Assembly (NCBI GenBank): GCA_003243195.1
Contig: QFQI01000020.1
Coordinates: 1 to 44,978, forward strand
Direction: 5' to 3'
From: Sphingomonas taxi
GTDB taxonomy: Bacteria > Pseudomonadota > Alphaproteobacteria > Sphingomonadales > Sphingomonadaceae
DNA length: 44,978 nt
Part shown: in pieces, positions 18,107-25,682 of the stretch
How positions within the stretch are numbered: position 1 is the first letter of the stretch
How the letters are laid out: every line of letters starts with the position of its first letter
The notes under the pieces: model-generated
What the model was told of the DNA's origin: nothing
Database searches by the model: none
The model's input: the letters and a program-made list of their open reading frames with translations, nothing else
Position numbers and translations under genes: made by a program

Positions 18107-18320
18107 TCCCGGTCCGACGGCCAGGGCGGTCGGCGAAAACGGCGGCGATGCGGCTCCCCGTCGCGCGACGCGCCGATGACCCCCGGCTGGCAATCGGCCC
18201 CGCCAGCGAACGCCCTGAGATCCTCCGCGCTGCGGACGTCGCCACGGCCGTAGCGGCGATGGACCGGCCCGGCCGATCGGTCAGCGTGTTGCCGACATTC
18301 GGGCAGCAGCGATGCGTCCT

Positions 18321-18346
18321 TGTATATGATGACTATAATATTATCT
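18321..18346. promoter_or_regulatory. AT-rich operator-like site before the SDR gene
   Basis: The 307-base gap between the emrA-like gene and the SDR holds no recognisable gene. Near its end lies an isolated AT-rich block with ATATGAT at 18324-18330 and the perfect 10-bp palindrome ATAATATTAT at 18335-18344. It shares ATATTATC with the palindrome at 12773-12791. It lies about 68 bases before the SDR start, a reasonable promoter or operator position. Confidence 0.45.
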
Positions 18347-18413
18347 AGGCGGCCTGCCGGGATCGCGATCGTGGTCTGACCGGCGTGACGAGCCTGGAGA
18401 ACGGAGACCGCAT

Positions 18414-19229
18414 ATGAACGACAATCGTCCTGGAACGGCGCTCATCACCGGCGCCTCGGCAGGCATCGGCGCGACCTATGCCGATCGCCTTGCCCGCCGC
18501 GGTCATGACCTCATCCTCGTGGCGCGCGACCGGGCGCGGATGGAGCAGCAGGCGGCCCGCCTGCACCGCGAAACAGGTCGCGACGTGGCCGTCCACCCCG
18601 CCGACCTTACCGATCCCGCCGCCCTTGCCGAGCTGGGGCGCCTGATCGAAGGCACCGCCGATCTGCGGATGGTCGTCAACAATGCGGGCCTCGCGCTGCC
18701 CGCGAACTTCGTCGATGTCGAGGCGCATCAGCTGCTGGAGCTGCTGTCCGTCAACGTCGTCGCCGCCGCCGTGGTGGCCCGCGCCGCCGCCCGCGCCTTC
18801 CGGCAGCGTGGCACGGGCGCGATCATCAACCTCTCCTCCGTGGTCGCGCTCAATCCCGAGGACTTTGACCCGGCATACAGCGCCACCAAGGCCTTCGTCC
18901 TGAACCTCACCCAAGGGCTTGCCGCCCAGCTCGAACCGAAGGGCGTCCGGGTCCATGCGGTGCTGCCCGGCGCTACCCGGACGGAAATCTGGGGGCGATC
19001 GGGCAAGGACGCCGATGCCTTCCCCGCCGAGATCATGATGAGCGTGGACGATCTGGTCGACGCCGCGCTGGTCGGCTTCGACCGGGGCGAGACGGTGACG
19101 ATCCCGCCGATGCCCGACGAGTCCCAATTCGACGCGATGCAGGCCGCGCGGCGTGCGCTGGCCAACCTGTCGCGCCGCGAGGTTGCGCCGCGTTACCGGG
19201 TTGCCGCCCATGCAGGAGACACGCTGTGA
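18414..19229 (+). CDS. Short-chain dehydrogenase/reductase (SDR)
   Basis: NAD(P)-dependent oxidoreductase of 271 residues. Classical SDR signatures are present: TGASAGIG at residues 12-19 (cofactor loop), NNAG, Ser141/Ser142 in NLSSVVA, and catalytic Tyr155 and Lys159 in YSATK. ATG 18414 follows GGAG at good spacing. It acts in the cytoplasm, probably on an alcohol or ketone of the neighbouring pathway. The C-terminal 25 residues are basic and extend beyond the usual fold. The stop overlaps the GTG of a decayed thiolase gene, so the two once formed a coupled oxidation-thiolysis pair. Substrate cannot be read from sequence. Confidence 0.92.
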   Translation: MNDNRPGTALITGASAGIGATYADRLARRGHDLILVARDRARMEQQAARLHRETGRDVAVHPADLTDPAALAELGRLIEGTADLRMVVNNAGLALPANFVDVEAHQLLELLSVNVVAAAVVARAAARAFRQRGTGAIINLSSVVALNPEDFDPAYSATKAFVLNLTQGLAAQLEPKGVRVHAVLPGATRTEIWGRSGKDADAFPAEIMMSVDDLVDAALVGFDRGETVTIPPMPDESQFDAMQAARRALANLSRREVAPRYRVAAHAGDTL

Positions 19230-19624
19230 ACGCGGTGACCGCGGGCTACGTGCGCACGCCCTTCACCTTCGCGCGCGATGACATCGATGTGGTCTAGATC
19301 AACGGGGCGTTCGGCCCCCAGGCGGTCGCGTGCCTCGACGAATTGCGCATCCCGCGCGCGAAGGTGAATATCGATGGCGGCGCTATCGCGCTCGGCCATC
19401 CGCTCGGGGCGACCGGCGCGCGGATCACCGCCAAGGCGGCGCAGATCCTGGCGCGCGGGGGCGGCCGCTATGCGCTCGCCACCCAGTGCATCGGCGGCGG
19501 GCAGGGCATCGCGACGATCATCGAGCGGCCGGGACCGATCGCCGTCCGGGGTAGGCATGATGCAGACCCGGACGGCGATCCGCCAGCCGTCAGCCGCCGT
19601 CCGCGCGGCCGATCGGCAGGATGA
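19226..19624 (+). pseudogene. Acetyl-CoA acyltransferase (thiolase) with in-frame deletion and stop
   Basis: The first 18 codons (GTG start, overlapping the SDR stop by four bases) read NAVTAGYVRTPFTFARD, the normal thiolase N-terminus. They jump in frame to DIDVV, a TAG at 19295-19297, then INGAFGPQAVACLDEL, GGAIALGHPLGATGARITAK and CIGGGQGIATIIERP, the normal C-terminal end. Roughly 290 residues, including the acyl-carrying Cys, are gone; the catalytic His (GHPLG) and the second Cys remain. The reading frame runs on past the usual terminus into the 3' end of the opposing thioesterase gene. Confidence 0.82.
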
Positions 19625-20057
19625 CCAGCGTCGAGGTCGCCGATGCCAGCAGGCGCCCGCGCTGGTCGTAAAGTTTTGCTTCCGAAAAGGCCGCGCGCCG
19701 GCCGACCGACAGCGTCTGCCCTTCGGCCCTGACAAGCCCGGCGCGGTCGGTTACCGGGCGATGATAGCTGACCTTGAGTTCCGCCGTGCTGAACCCGGTA
19801 TTTGCCGGCAGCGACGCATGCACCGCGCATCCGCACGCGGTGTCGAGCACGGCGGCGACATAGCCGCCCTGAACGATGCCGGCGGGATTGAGATGGGCGT
19901 CGCCCGGCTCGGCCTCGACGGTCGCCCGACCTTCATCGACCGCTACCAGCCGGATATGCAGCGTCTCGTGGATCGGCGGCTGGCGATCTCTGTCGATTAG
20001 CGCGCGCAGTTGCTCCAGCCCGGTCAGGCCGGGTGGCAGGTCGGCAAGCATGCTCAT
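19590..20057 (-). CDS. PaaI-family hotdog thioesterase
   Basis: Acyl-CoA thioesterase-like protein of 155 residues with a single hotdog fold. The helix segment NPAGIVQGGYVAAVLDTACG is the hotdog signature; Gln replaces the His often found before GG. Asp in VLD is the likely catalytic acid. The strand LKVSYHRPVTDRAGLVRAEG and the tail LLASATSTLVILP are typical. ATG 20057 overlaps the stop of the upstream alpha/beta hydrolase (ATGA), so it is the last gene of the coupled minus-strand operon. It would hydrolyse a CoA-ester of the unknown pathway. Confidence 0.88.
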   Translation of the reverse strand: MSMLADLPPGLTGLEQLRALIDRDRQPPIHETLHIRLVAVDEGRATVEAEPGDAHLNPAGIVQGGYVAAVLDTACGCAVHASLPANTGFSTAELKVSYHRPVTDRAGLVRAEGQTLSVGRRAAFSEAKLYDQRGRLLASATSTLVILPIGRADGG

Positions 20058-20935
20058 GTCTCTTTCATCCCCAGGGTCGACAGGTTGTCGGACAGAAACG
20101 CATGAACCTCGCGCGCGAACGCCTCGGCATATTGGAAGAGAAATCCGTGTCCGGCGTCGGGATAGAGGACGAGCCGGGCGTTCGGCGCCGCCTGCACCGC
20201 AGCGAAGCAGTTATAGGTCGGGATCATGATGTCATGGACCCCGTTCGCATACAGGATCGGCAGCGTCATCGCCGGCAGGTGCGGCAGGATCGCGTCGTGC
20301 TCGTGGAACGCGCCGAACGAGGCAAGCTGCGCCTTCACGCTCTCCATCGGAAGCATCGGCTCGGGCGGCTCGCTGCGGTGGCCGAGCCGGCCGAGCTGGG
20401 CGCGGCCTGCCGCCATCGCGGTCGGCGTGTCGGGATAGAACAGATAGAGATAGTCGTCGTCGACGTTGACCGGCTTCGATGCGATTTCCATCACGCGGGG
20501 CGGCGGCGCAGGCGCATCGGGCACGGCGCCCGGTCCCGAGCCGGCGACGATCAGACGGCGCACGAGATCGGGACGCCGCAACGCCACCGTCTGCGCGACA
20601 TAGCCGCCCATCGACCAGCCGAGCAGATCGAACCGGCCGAGGCCGAGCGCCTCGGTAAAGGCGATCAGCACGTCGGCCATGCCGGGGATCGATGGCGGCA
20701 CGCTACCCGACGACAGGCCGACGCCGGTGCTGTCGAACCAGTAGACCGGGCGCTCCGCCGCCAATCCGTCGAGCAACGCCGGATCCCACTGGTCCATGAC
20801 GCCGCGAAACCGCTGGGCAAGGACGAGCGGCAGCACGCCGGGACGCGACGGGCCGCTCGTGCGATAGGCGATGCGCTCTCCGGCTGCATCGACATACAGG
20901 GTCGGCGTCGTGTCGGCGCTGTTCCGGTGGGTCAT
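20054..20935 (-). CDS. Alpha/beta hydrolase (serine type)
   Basis: Cytoplasmic hydrolase of 293 residues. The nucleophile elbow is GWSMGG with Ser108; NGVHDIMIP probably provides the acid and DAGHGFLF the catalytic His. The oxyanion-region residues usually reading HG are here QRFRG, as in many sphingomonad hydrolases of this type. ATG 20935 overlaps the previous stop (ATGA), and its own stop overlaps the thioesterase ATG. Similar proteins cleave esters, lactones or carbon-carbon bonds; which one applies is unknown. Confidence 0.88.
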   Translation of the reverse strand: MTHRNSADTTPTLYVDAAGERIAYRTSGPSRPGVLPLVLAQRFRGVMDQWDPALLDGLAAERPVYWFDSTGVGLSSGSVPPSIPGMADVLIAFTEALGLGRFDLLGWSMGGYVAQTVALRRPDLVRRLIVAGSGPGAVPDAPAPPPRVMEIASKPVNVDDDYLYLFYPDTPTAMAAGRAQLGRLGHRSEPPEPMLPMESVKAQLASFGAFHEHDAILPHLPAMTLPILYANGVHDIMIPTYNCFAAVQAAPNARLVLYPDAGHGFLFQYAEAFAREVHAFLSDNLSTLGMKET

Positions 20936-21660
20936 GCCCGATCCCCCGCGACGGGATAGACGTCGCCGATCTCTATGAGGATGAAGGTACGCAGCGATGG
21001 CCACGCGCCCTCGTCGGTGCGGCGCGTCACGCGGCGCAGCGTCGGAAAGACGAGGCCGCCGAAGGTCAGGTGATCGTAGCAATAATGCGCCGCCACCCCA
21101 CCCGCGACATCGGTGACATAATCGAGCCGCTTCAACAGGCCCTTCTCGTCGAAATAGAGCGTCTGTTCGCGGCTGTGCGTGACGATATCGTCGGGAAAGA
21201 CGACGCGAAGCGGCCGCCACGTCTCATTGGCCTCGCGATGGTCGGGCAACTGCGCCAGTTCGAAGCCCGGCCGCGCGAGCAGGAATGGCAGCGTCAGGTA
21301 ATTCCACATCGCATAGGCGTTGAAATAGAGCAGTTGAAGGTCGCTCCATTGCGCATCGAGACGACCGTCGAACGTGCCGCGCGCTTCGGGCAGATCGGCG
21401 ACGACCTTGCCGTGGCCGTCGATGATCGCGACCCGGTCGTGCTCGTACCGGCCGATCGTGCCGAGGTGGGGAAAGGGGGAGACATCCACCCGCTGCGCAT
21501 GCGGATCGACATGCATCTGTACGCGCCGCATGCCCTGCGCCTGCCCCTTGATGTCGTAGAAGGGGCCGGTGAGCGAGACATTGGCCTCGATCCGCCTCAG
21601 TGCATTCCATTGATCCATGCCGCCGTGCGCGGCGATCGCTTCCTCGACGAGTGGATGCAT
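20932..21660 (-). CDS. Conserved protein of unknown function (lipoprotein-sorting-like fold?)
   Basis: A 242-residue protein starting at ATG 21660 with GGGAG six bases upstream. It begins HPLVEEAIAAHGGMDQWNAL, an N-terminal pattern common in proteins with a LolA-like or outer-membrane-lipoprotein-sorting fold. Alternating strands follow, such as RVAIIDGHGKVVADLPEARG and TLYFDEKGLLKRLDYVTDVA. It has no signal peptide, membrane helix or catalytic motif that I recognise. It is coupled to the following hydrolase by ATGA. A lipid- or ligand-binding role would be a guess. Confidence 0.75.
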   Translation of the reverse strand: MHPLVEEAIAAHGGMDQWNALRRIEANVSLTGPFYDIKGQAQGMRRVQMHVDPHAQRVDVSPFPHLGTIGRYEHDRVAIIDGHGKVVADLPEARGTFDGRLDAQWSDLQLLYFNAYAMWNYLTLPFLLARPGFELAQLPDHREANETWRPLRVVFPDDIVTHSREQTLYFDEKGLLKRLDYVTDVAGGVAAHYCYDHLTFGGLVFPTLRRVTRRTDEGAWPSLRTFILIEIGDVYPVAGDRA

Positions 21661-21700
21661 CGGTATCTCCCTTGTCCGGCGTTCTCGTGATCGGTGGCGT

Positions 21701-22191
21701 TCAGGGTTCGCGTCGCAGCCGCCCGGCCTCGACCGCGCCGTCGACCTGAAAGGCGGTGAAGCGCCATCCCGCGGCATCCCGACGGATACGATCGAATGGA
21801 GCATGAGCGCGGGCAGATCGTCGCTGGTGAGAGTCAGCGATTCCGCGCGGGCAGCGTCGGCCCCGGCCGGCTCGGCGACGCGAACGATCAGCATGTAGAA
21901 GACGACATCGACGGTTCCGTCAGGTCGCGGGGTCAGGACGTGGTTCAGCCCCTGCCGGCGCGTACCCACCACGAACGGGCGATAGAGGTCGTAGAATTCA
22001 CGCAGACCCTCGCGCCCCCGAAACGCGCCGCGGGGATGTAGGACCGCGCCGTCTTCGGCGAACAGCGCGAACATCGCCTCCAGATCCCAGGCGTCGATCG
22101 CCAGGTTGAAACGGTTGCACAGATCGATGATCGCGGCATGATCGTCGCCCGAGACGGGCGCGGTCGGCGGAAAGCGGCGGGGGGTGGTCAC
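21701..22191 (-). pseudogene. SnoaL/NTF2-like protein with C-terminal frameshift
   Basis: From GTG 22191 the frame reads DDHAAIIDLCNRFNLAIDAW, LEAMFALFAEDGAVLHPRGA and REGLREFYDLYRPFVVG, a SnoaL-like NTF2 fold. Near 21790-21800 the proper sequence switches frame to RRDAAGWRFTAFQVDGAVEA and ends with a natural stop at 21703-21701. Left unshifted, the frame runs straight on into the next gene. An indel of one base (or equivalent) explains it. With the frame restored the protein would have about 163 residues. Relatives are small isomerases, cyclases, hydratases or non-enzymes. Confidence 0.75.
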
Positions 22192-22397
22192 ACGAATCTG
22201 CACGATGATAAGGGCGATGCGAGGCAGTCGTTCATGGTGATCCAATTGCACGCGCGGTCGCGGCCAGCGCCGCCTGCGTCGCGGGCTGGTCGAACAGCGG
22301 CGCGGACACGCTCGTCCGCGCTGTCGCCTGCGGCCCTCTTCGGCAGGAAGGCGATCGCGCCGGTGCTGAATGCCCCATCGGCCCCGGCCAGGGTCAT
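22188..22397 (-). CDS. Small coupled ORF, possibly a gene remnant
   Basis: ATG 22397 overlaps the stop of the upstream hydrolase (ATGA), and its TGA overlaps the GTG of the NTF2-like gene (GTGA). The 69-residue product begins TLAGADGAFSTGAIAFLPK, which looks like real protein. The second half is Arg-rich and resembles an out-of-frame reading, while another frame reads PLFDQPATQAALAATARAIG and then stops. I suspect a frameshifted or shortened gene kept in place by coupling. No family recognised. Confidence 0.35.
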   Translation of the reverse strand: MTLAGADGAFSTGAIAFLPKRAAGDSADERVRAAVRPARDAGGAGRDRACNWITMNDCLASPLSSCRFV

Positions 22398-23416
22398 GCG
22401 CCGAACACCCGTTCGAAGAATGCGCGCGTATAGCCGCCGATCTCCTGCCACTTGTCCTCCAGCGCGAAATGGCCGCTGTCGACGCCATGGAACTCGATCC
22501 CCGCCATGTCCGCTGGCGGCTTCATGCTGGTGCCGGGGAACAGCGGGTCGTTGACGCCGGTGGCGATCATCGCCTGTCGCTGGTGCGTGCGCAGGAATTC
22601 CTTCGCCTGCGCCACGGTCTGCCTGTTGTTGCGGATGTCGTAGAGCAGGTCCATCATGATGTCGCCGACACCGGGACGGGCGATCAACAGGCTGTCGATC
22701 GTCCAGCCCTCCGGGTCGATGAGCGAGGGGTCGCGCACGCCGGTCAGATACTGGCCCCTGATCGTCCTTTCGCTCAGGTTGAAGCGCGCGGCGTCGCGAT
22801 CCGCCCGCGATCCGCTCTTCCAATAGGCGAGCAGCGGCCCCCAGGTTTCGGGCGACGTCTCCTCGCCGAACGCGGGCGTGTTCTGGAGCACGACGCCCGC
22901 GAAATCCGCTTGTCGCTTCAACATGATGCGGTATCCGATCGGTCCGCCGAAATCCATCAGGTACAGGCCGAACCGGCCGATCCCCAGCGCCGTCATCAGC
23001 CCATCCATCATCTCGGACAGATGCTGGTGGGTGTAGGCGAAGGACGATCGCGGCGGGACGGCCGACTGTCCGAACGCGGGATAATCGGGCGCAATGACAT
23101 GGTAGCGATCGGCCAGCATCGGGATCAGCCGGCGATACATGCGCGACGATGTGGGATAGCCGTGCAGCAGGACGATTGTCGGCGCGTCGGCCGGCCCCGC
23201 CTCGCGGTAGAAGATGTCGATGCCGCTCACGTTCCGGGTGCGGTAATAGATGTCCATCGCCGGGCCTCCGTGTGCAGTCGGATGCGGCGGCGTGGGATGC
23301 GGTCGCTGCGGCTCAGCGGCGATCGACGGCGAGGCCGACCCGCCGGCCAGAAGACCGATCGTCGCGGCGCCCCCGCCTGCGATCATCTGACGCCGCGAGG
23401 CGATGGGATCGATCAC
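22394..23416 (-). CDS. Exported alpha/beta hydrolase, epoxide hydrolase/haloalkane dehalogenase type
   Basis: A 340-residue enzyme with a twin-arginine signal: SRRQMIAGGGA at residues 7-17 and a hydrophobic stretch ending near SIAAE. The mature domain has the oxyanion motif HGYP at 85-88, DYPAFGQS at 111-118 and the elbow LMDFGGPIG. This places an Asp (residue 155) rather than Ser as nucleophile, as in epoxide hydrolases and haloalkane dehalogenases. DSGHFALE supplies the catalytic His. Export by Tat suggests periplasmic action on an incoming substrate. Its stop overlaps the next ATG. Confidence 0.88.
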   Translation of the reverse strand: MIDPIASRRQMIAGGGAATIGLLAGGSASPSIAAEPQRPHPTPPHPTAHGGPAMDIYYRTRNVSGIDIFYREAGPADAPTIVLLHGYPTSSRMYRRLIPMLADRYHVIAPDYPAFGQSAVPPRSSFAYTHQHLSEMMDGLMTALGIGRFGLYLMDFGGPIGYRIMLKRQADFAGVVLQNTPAFGEETSPETWGPLLAYWKSGSRADRDAARFNLSERTIRGQYLTGVRDPSLIDPEGWTIDSLLIARPGVGDIMMDLLYDIRNNRQTVAQAKEFLRTHQRQAMIATGVNDPLFPGTSMKPPADMAGIEFHGVDSGHFALEDKWQEIGGYTRAFFERVFGA

Positions 23417-23501
23417 GCTGCTTTCTCCTGCTGTGCCGCGGGCTGGTCGCCTCGCGCGGCGTAGAGCTGACGGCCAAGCTCCCCTGTGCCCGGTGACGAG
23501 G

Positions 23502-24269
23502 TCACCGCGCGGTGGCCGCCTGTTCGATGACGCTGGCGACGATATCGGGGTGCGAGATGAACACGGTATGCGCAGCGCCCCGCACCTCCGTCACCGTCGC
23601 CTTGCCGCGTCGGTACATCCAGCGTTCGAGATCGGGGTTGATGACCCGGTCGGCGGCGGCGACGATCGCCCAGCTCGGCTTGTCCTTCCACGCGGCGGCG
23701 GTTGCCGGCGCATCCAGCGCGCCCGCGGCGATCGCCACCTGCGAACGCGCCATGAACTCGGCCTGCGCCTTCGGCACGTCGCCGGCGAAATCCCGGGCGA
23801 ACTTGTCCGGCGGAAAGATGTAGAAATCGTCGGTGAGCTTCACCGCCGGGGCGCCGGCCGCCGGCTTCGGCCCTTCCAGCGCGTTGGTGCTTTCTCCCAC
23901 ATCGGGCATCAGCGCGGCAACATAGACCAGCGCCTTCACCTTGGCGTGCGTGCCCGCGACCGTGATGACCTGGCCACCCCAGCTGTGCCCCACCAGCACG
24001 GTCGGGCCGTCCTGCATGTCGAGCACGCGGGTCGTCGCCGCCACGTCGGCATCCAGCGACGTCTCCGGTTCCTGCACCATCGTCACGCGATAGCCCTTGG
24101 CAACGAGCCGGTCGTAGACGCCCTTCCAGCCCGAGGCGTCGGCGAAGGCTCCGTGCACCAGCACGACGTTGCGGATGCCCTTCGCATCGTGCGGCGCCGC
24201 CGTCGCGGCCACCACCGGCTTCGTCGCAGCCAACGTCGTCGCCAACGACATGAGCGCCATCTTCAGCAT
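23502..24269 (-). CDS. Secreted alpha/beta hydrolase (serine esterase)
   Basis: A 255-residue hydrolase with a short signal peptide ending near PVVAATAA. VVLVHGAFADASGW is the oxyanion segment and GHSWGGQV the nucleophile elbow with Ser96. AAADRVINP and RGAAHTVFISHP probably give the acid and His. The family includes small esterases often annotated as salicylate-esterase-like or arylesterase-like. It is the first gene of the minus-strand run and follows an AT-rich operator-like site about 104 bases upstream. A different hydrolase subtype from its two neighbours, so not a simple duplication. Confidence 0.88.
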   Translation of the reverse strand: MLKMALMSLATTLAATKPVVAATAAPHDAKGIRNVVLVHGAFADASGWKGVYDRLVAKGYRVTMVQEPETSLDADVAATTRVLDMQDGPTVLVGHSWGGQVITVAGTHAKVKALVYVAALMPDVGESTNALEGPKPAAGAPAVKLTDDFYIFPPDKFARDFAGDVPKAQAEFMARSQVAIAAGALDAPATAAAWKDKPSWAIVAAADRVINPDLERWMYRRGKATVTEVRGAAHTVFISHPDIVASVIEQAATAR

Positions 24270-24372
24270 CGACAGAACCCCTTCTCATCACCGGCGCAAA
24301 AGCGCCCTGTCGCCCCGCCCCCGTCGGGCAGGCATCCAGCATCGGCAAAACGACGCCGCCTATCCTACACTA

Positions 24373-24387
24373 CATTATGATAATAAT
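24373..24387 (-). promoter_or_regulatory. AT-rich operator shared with the first tautomerase gene
   Basis: Between the divergent esterase (minus) and second tautomerase (plus) genes lies CATTATGATAATAAT. Its reverse complement, ATTATTATCATAATG, matches 12781-12795 at 14 of 15 positions. Inside it ATTAT and ATAAT form a dyad. It is 104 bases from the esterase ATG and 180 from the tautomerase ATG. A common TetR-type regulator is the simplest reading. Confidence 0.5.
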
Positions 24388-24566
24388 TCTATAGAGAAAT
24401 GTCTAGCTCATTTGAGGTCATTAAATCAGCGGAAAACCCTTCAACACCTGTTCAAGTCGCGCCGTTCTGGTACGCCGGAACTCATGGCTGGTTTGCCATT
24501 TTTGCAGTACGATCGACCGTTGATACCGGCGGCAGGTCATTTGCATCCAGCAATGGAATCGCCGCC

Positions 24567-25088
24567 ATGCCGTTCGTCATCATCAATTCGCGTGACCCGC
24601 TGTCGCACGAGAGGCGGGCGCTGCTCGCCGAGACGATCAGCGCCACGATGATCTATCTGGAGATCAACCGCGATACGCCGGAGATCAGGGCGATCGACTG
24701 GACCTGGTTCCGCACGCTCGGTGCGGAAAACTGGGTGGTCGGCGGCCGCTTCGACGACCGTTTCGTCAAGGGCCGGGCGATGATCCTGGCGGAGATCATC
24801 GCGCCCGCCGCGCTGATGGATCCCGACCTAAAACGGAAAGCGCTGCACGAGACCACGGCACGTCTGCGCGAGGCGATGACGCTGTCACCCGACGATGACG
24901 GCATCGGCATTTTCGTCATCATTACCGAGGCGCCGATAACGCAATGGAGCGTCGACGGCGCGACGGCGACGACGCGCGAACTGATCGAGCAGGTGAAAGG
25001 GGACGTGTCCCGGAGCCGCCTCGAAGGCATCGATGCGCACGATCGCGGGTGGGCCAGCGTACACGACACCTTCGGTATCCCGCGCTGA
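24567..25088 (+). CDS. Tautomerase-superfamily protein
   Basis: A 173-residue member of the 4-oxalocrotonate tautomerase/CaaD superfamily. I chose ATG 24567 rather than upstream starts because the product then begins MPFVIINSRDPLSHERRALL, leaving the required Pro1 as N-terminal residue. RAIDWTWFRTLGAENWVVGG and GIGIFVIITEAPITQWSVDG lie further on. The length suits the larger, fused-domain type. Such enzymes catalyse keto-enol tautomerisation or hydrolytic dehalogenation in ring-cleavage pathways. It is distinct from the frameshifted tautomerase at 12809. Confidence 0.85.
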   Translation: MPFVIINSRDPLSHERRALLAETISATMIYLEINRDTPEIRAIDWTWFRTLGAENWVVGGRFDDRFVKGRAMILAEIIAPAALMDPDLKRKALHETTARLREAMTLSPDDDGIGIFVIITEAPITQWSVDGATATTRELIEQVKGDVSRSRLEGIDAHDRGWASVHDTFGIPR

Positions 25089-25189
25089 GCGATCGAACGC
25101 TGCATGCGGGCCGTTGGCAGGAGCTGACCCATGTCCTGTTCCACCTTCACGCGCACCTGCGCGAAAATGCTGATGGTTGCGACCGCGAT

Positions 25190-25430
25190 GGCGGAAGCGC
25201 CCACAGCCGCAAGGTGCGCGACATCGACAGCGAGCGCATGCTGCTCAGGGTCGAGCGCAGCAGGGGCGGGCGGTATCGCAACGCGATGCTCCCAACCGGA
25301 CTTCTGGCCTTGCTGCGGGAGTGGCGGCGGGTCGGTTGGCGGGAACGCGTGTTGCACGTCGATGGCTGACTGTTCCCCGGCCAGCATTACCTCAAGCCGC
25401 TCAGTACGGCGCCGGGCGAGTCTGAGGATG
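25190..25430 (+). pseudogene. Tyrosine recombinase (integrase) fragment
   Basis: The frame reads KVRDIDSERMLLRVERSRGG, NAMLPTGLLALLREWRRVG and LHVDG. It meets TGA at 25367-25369 where relatives have Trp, then continues LFPGQHYLKPLST. This is the catalytic-domain start of the site-specific recombinases usually linked to IS91-type elements (KVxDIDSxRMLLRVEQGKGR in relatives). The N-terminal domain and the catalytic HxxR and Tyr are absent. It marks an old mobile-element boundary just upstream of the iron-uptake genes. Confidence 0.7.
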
Positions 25431-25613
25431 AGGCGGCGCACGTCCTGTACGGACCAACGCATCAGGTCCGCGTGCTCGTCCGCGCTCTTTTCTCGGGCAT
25501 GACATTGGTGCGGGCGCGAGCATGACGGGTGAGACGTGGCGGTACCTGCAATGTCAGGAGCGGTTCTCGTTGTGGTGCATCACCCGCCTCCGCCGCTGTC
25601 GCCAGAACGCTAG

Positions 25614-25636
25614 TGCTATTGAGAACCTGTTGCAGT
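25614..25636. promoter_or_regulatory. Possible Fur-type site before the TonB receptor gene
   Basis: TGCTATTGAGAA at 25614-25625 resembles one arm of an alphaproteobacterial or proteobacterial Fur box (relatives show TTCTCAATA on the opposite strand). The other arm, CTGTTGCAG, is degenerate. It lies about 50 bases before the receptor start at 25683, where iron control would be expected. The remaining leader carries GGGGGAG just before the ATG. Confidence 0.3.
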
Positions 25637-25682
25637 TGTCGAACCGGCTTTGTATCTGCGCCCCCGAAAAGGGGGAGACAGC

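Noticed and set aside
20932..22488. A 518-codon minus-strand frame as a single fused NTF2-like and unknown-function protein
   Set aside because: The fusion arises only because a frameshift removes the NTF2-like stop. The second part has its own ATG at 21660 with a good ribosome binding site.
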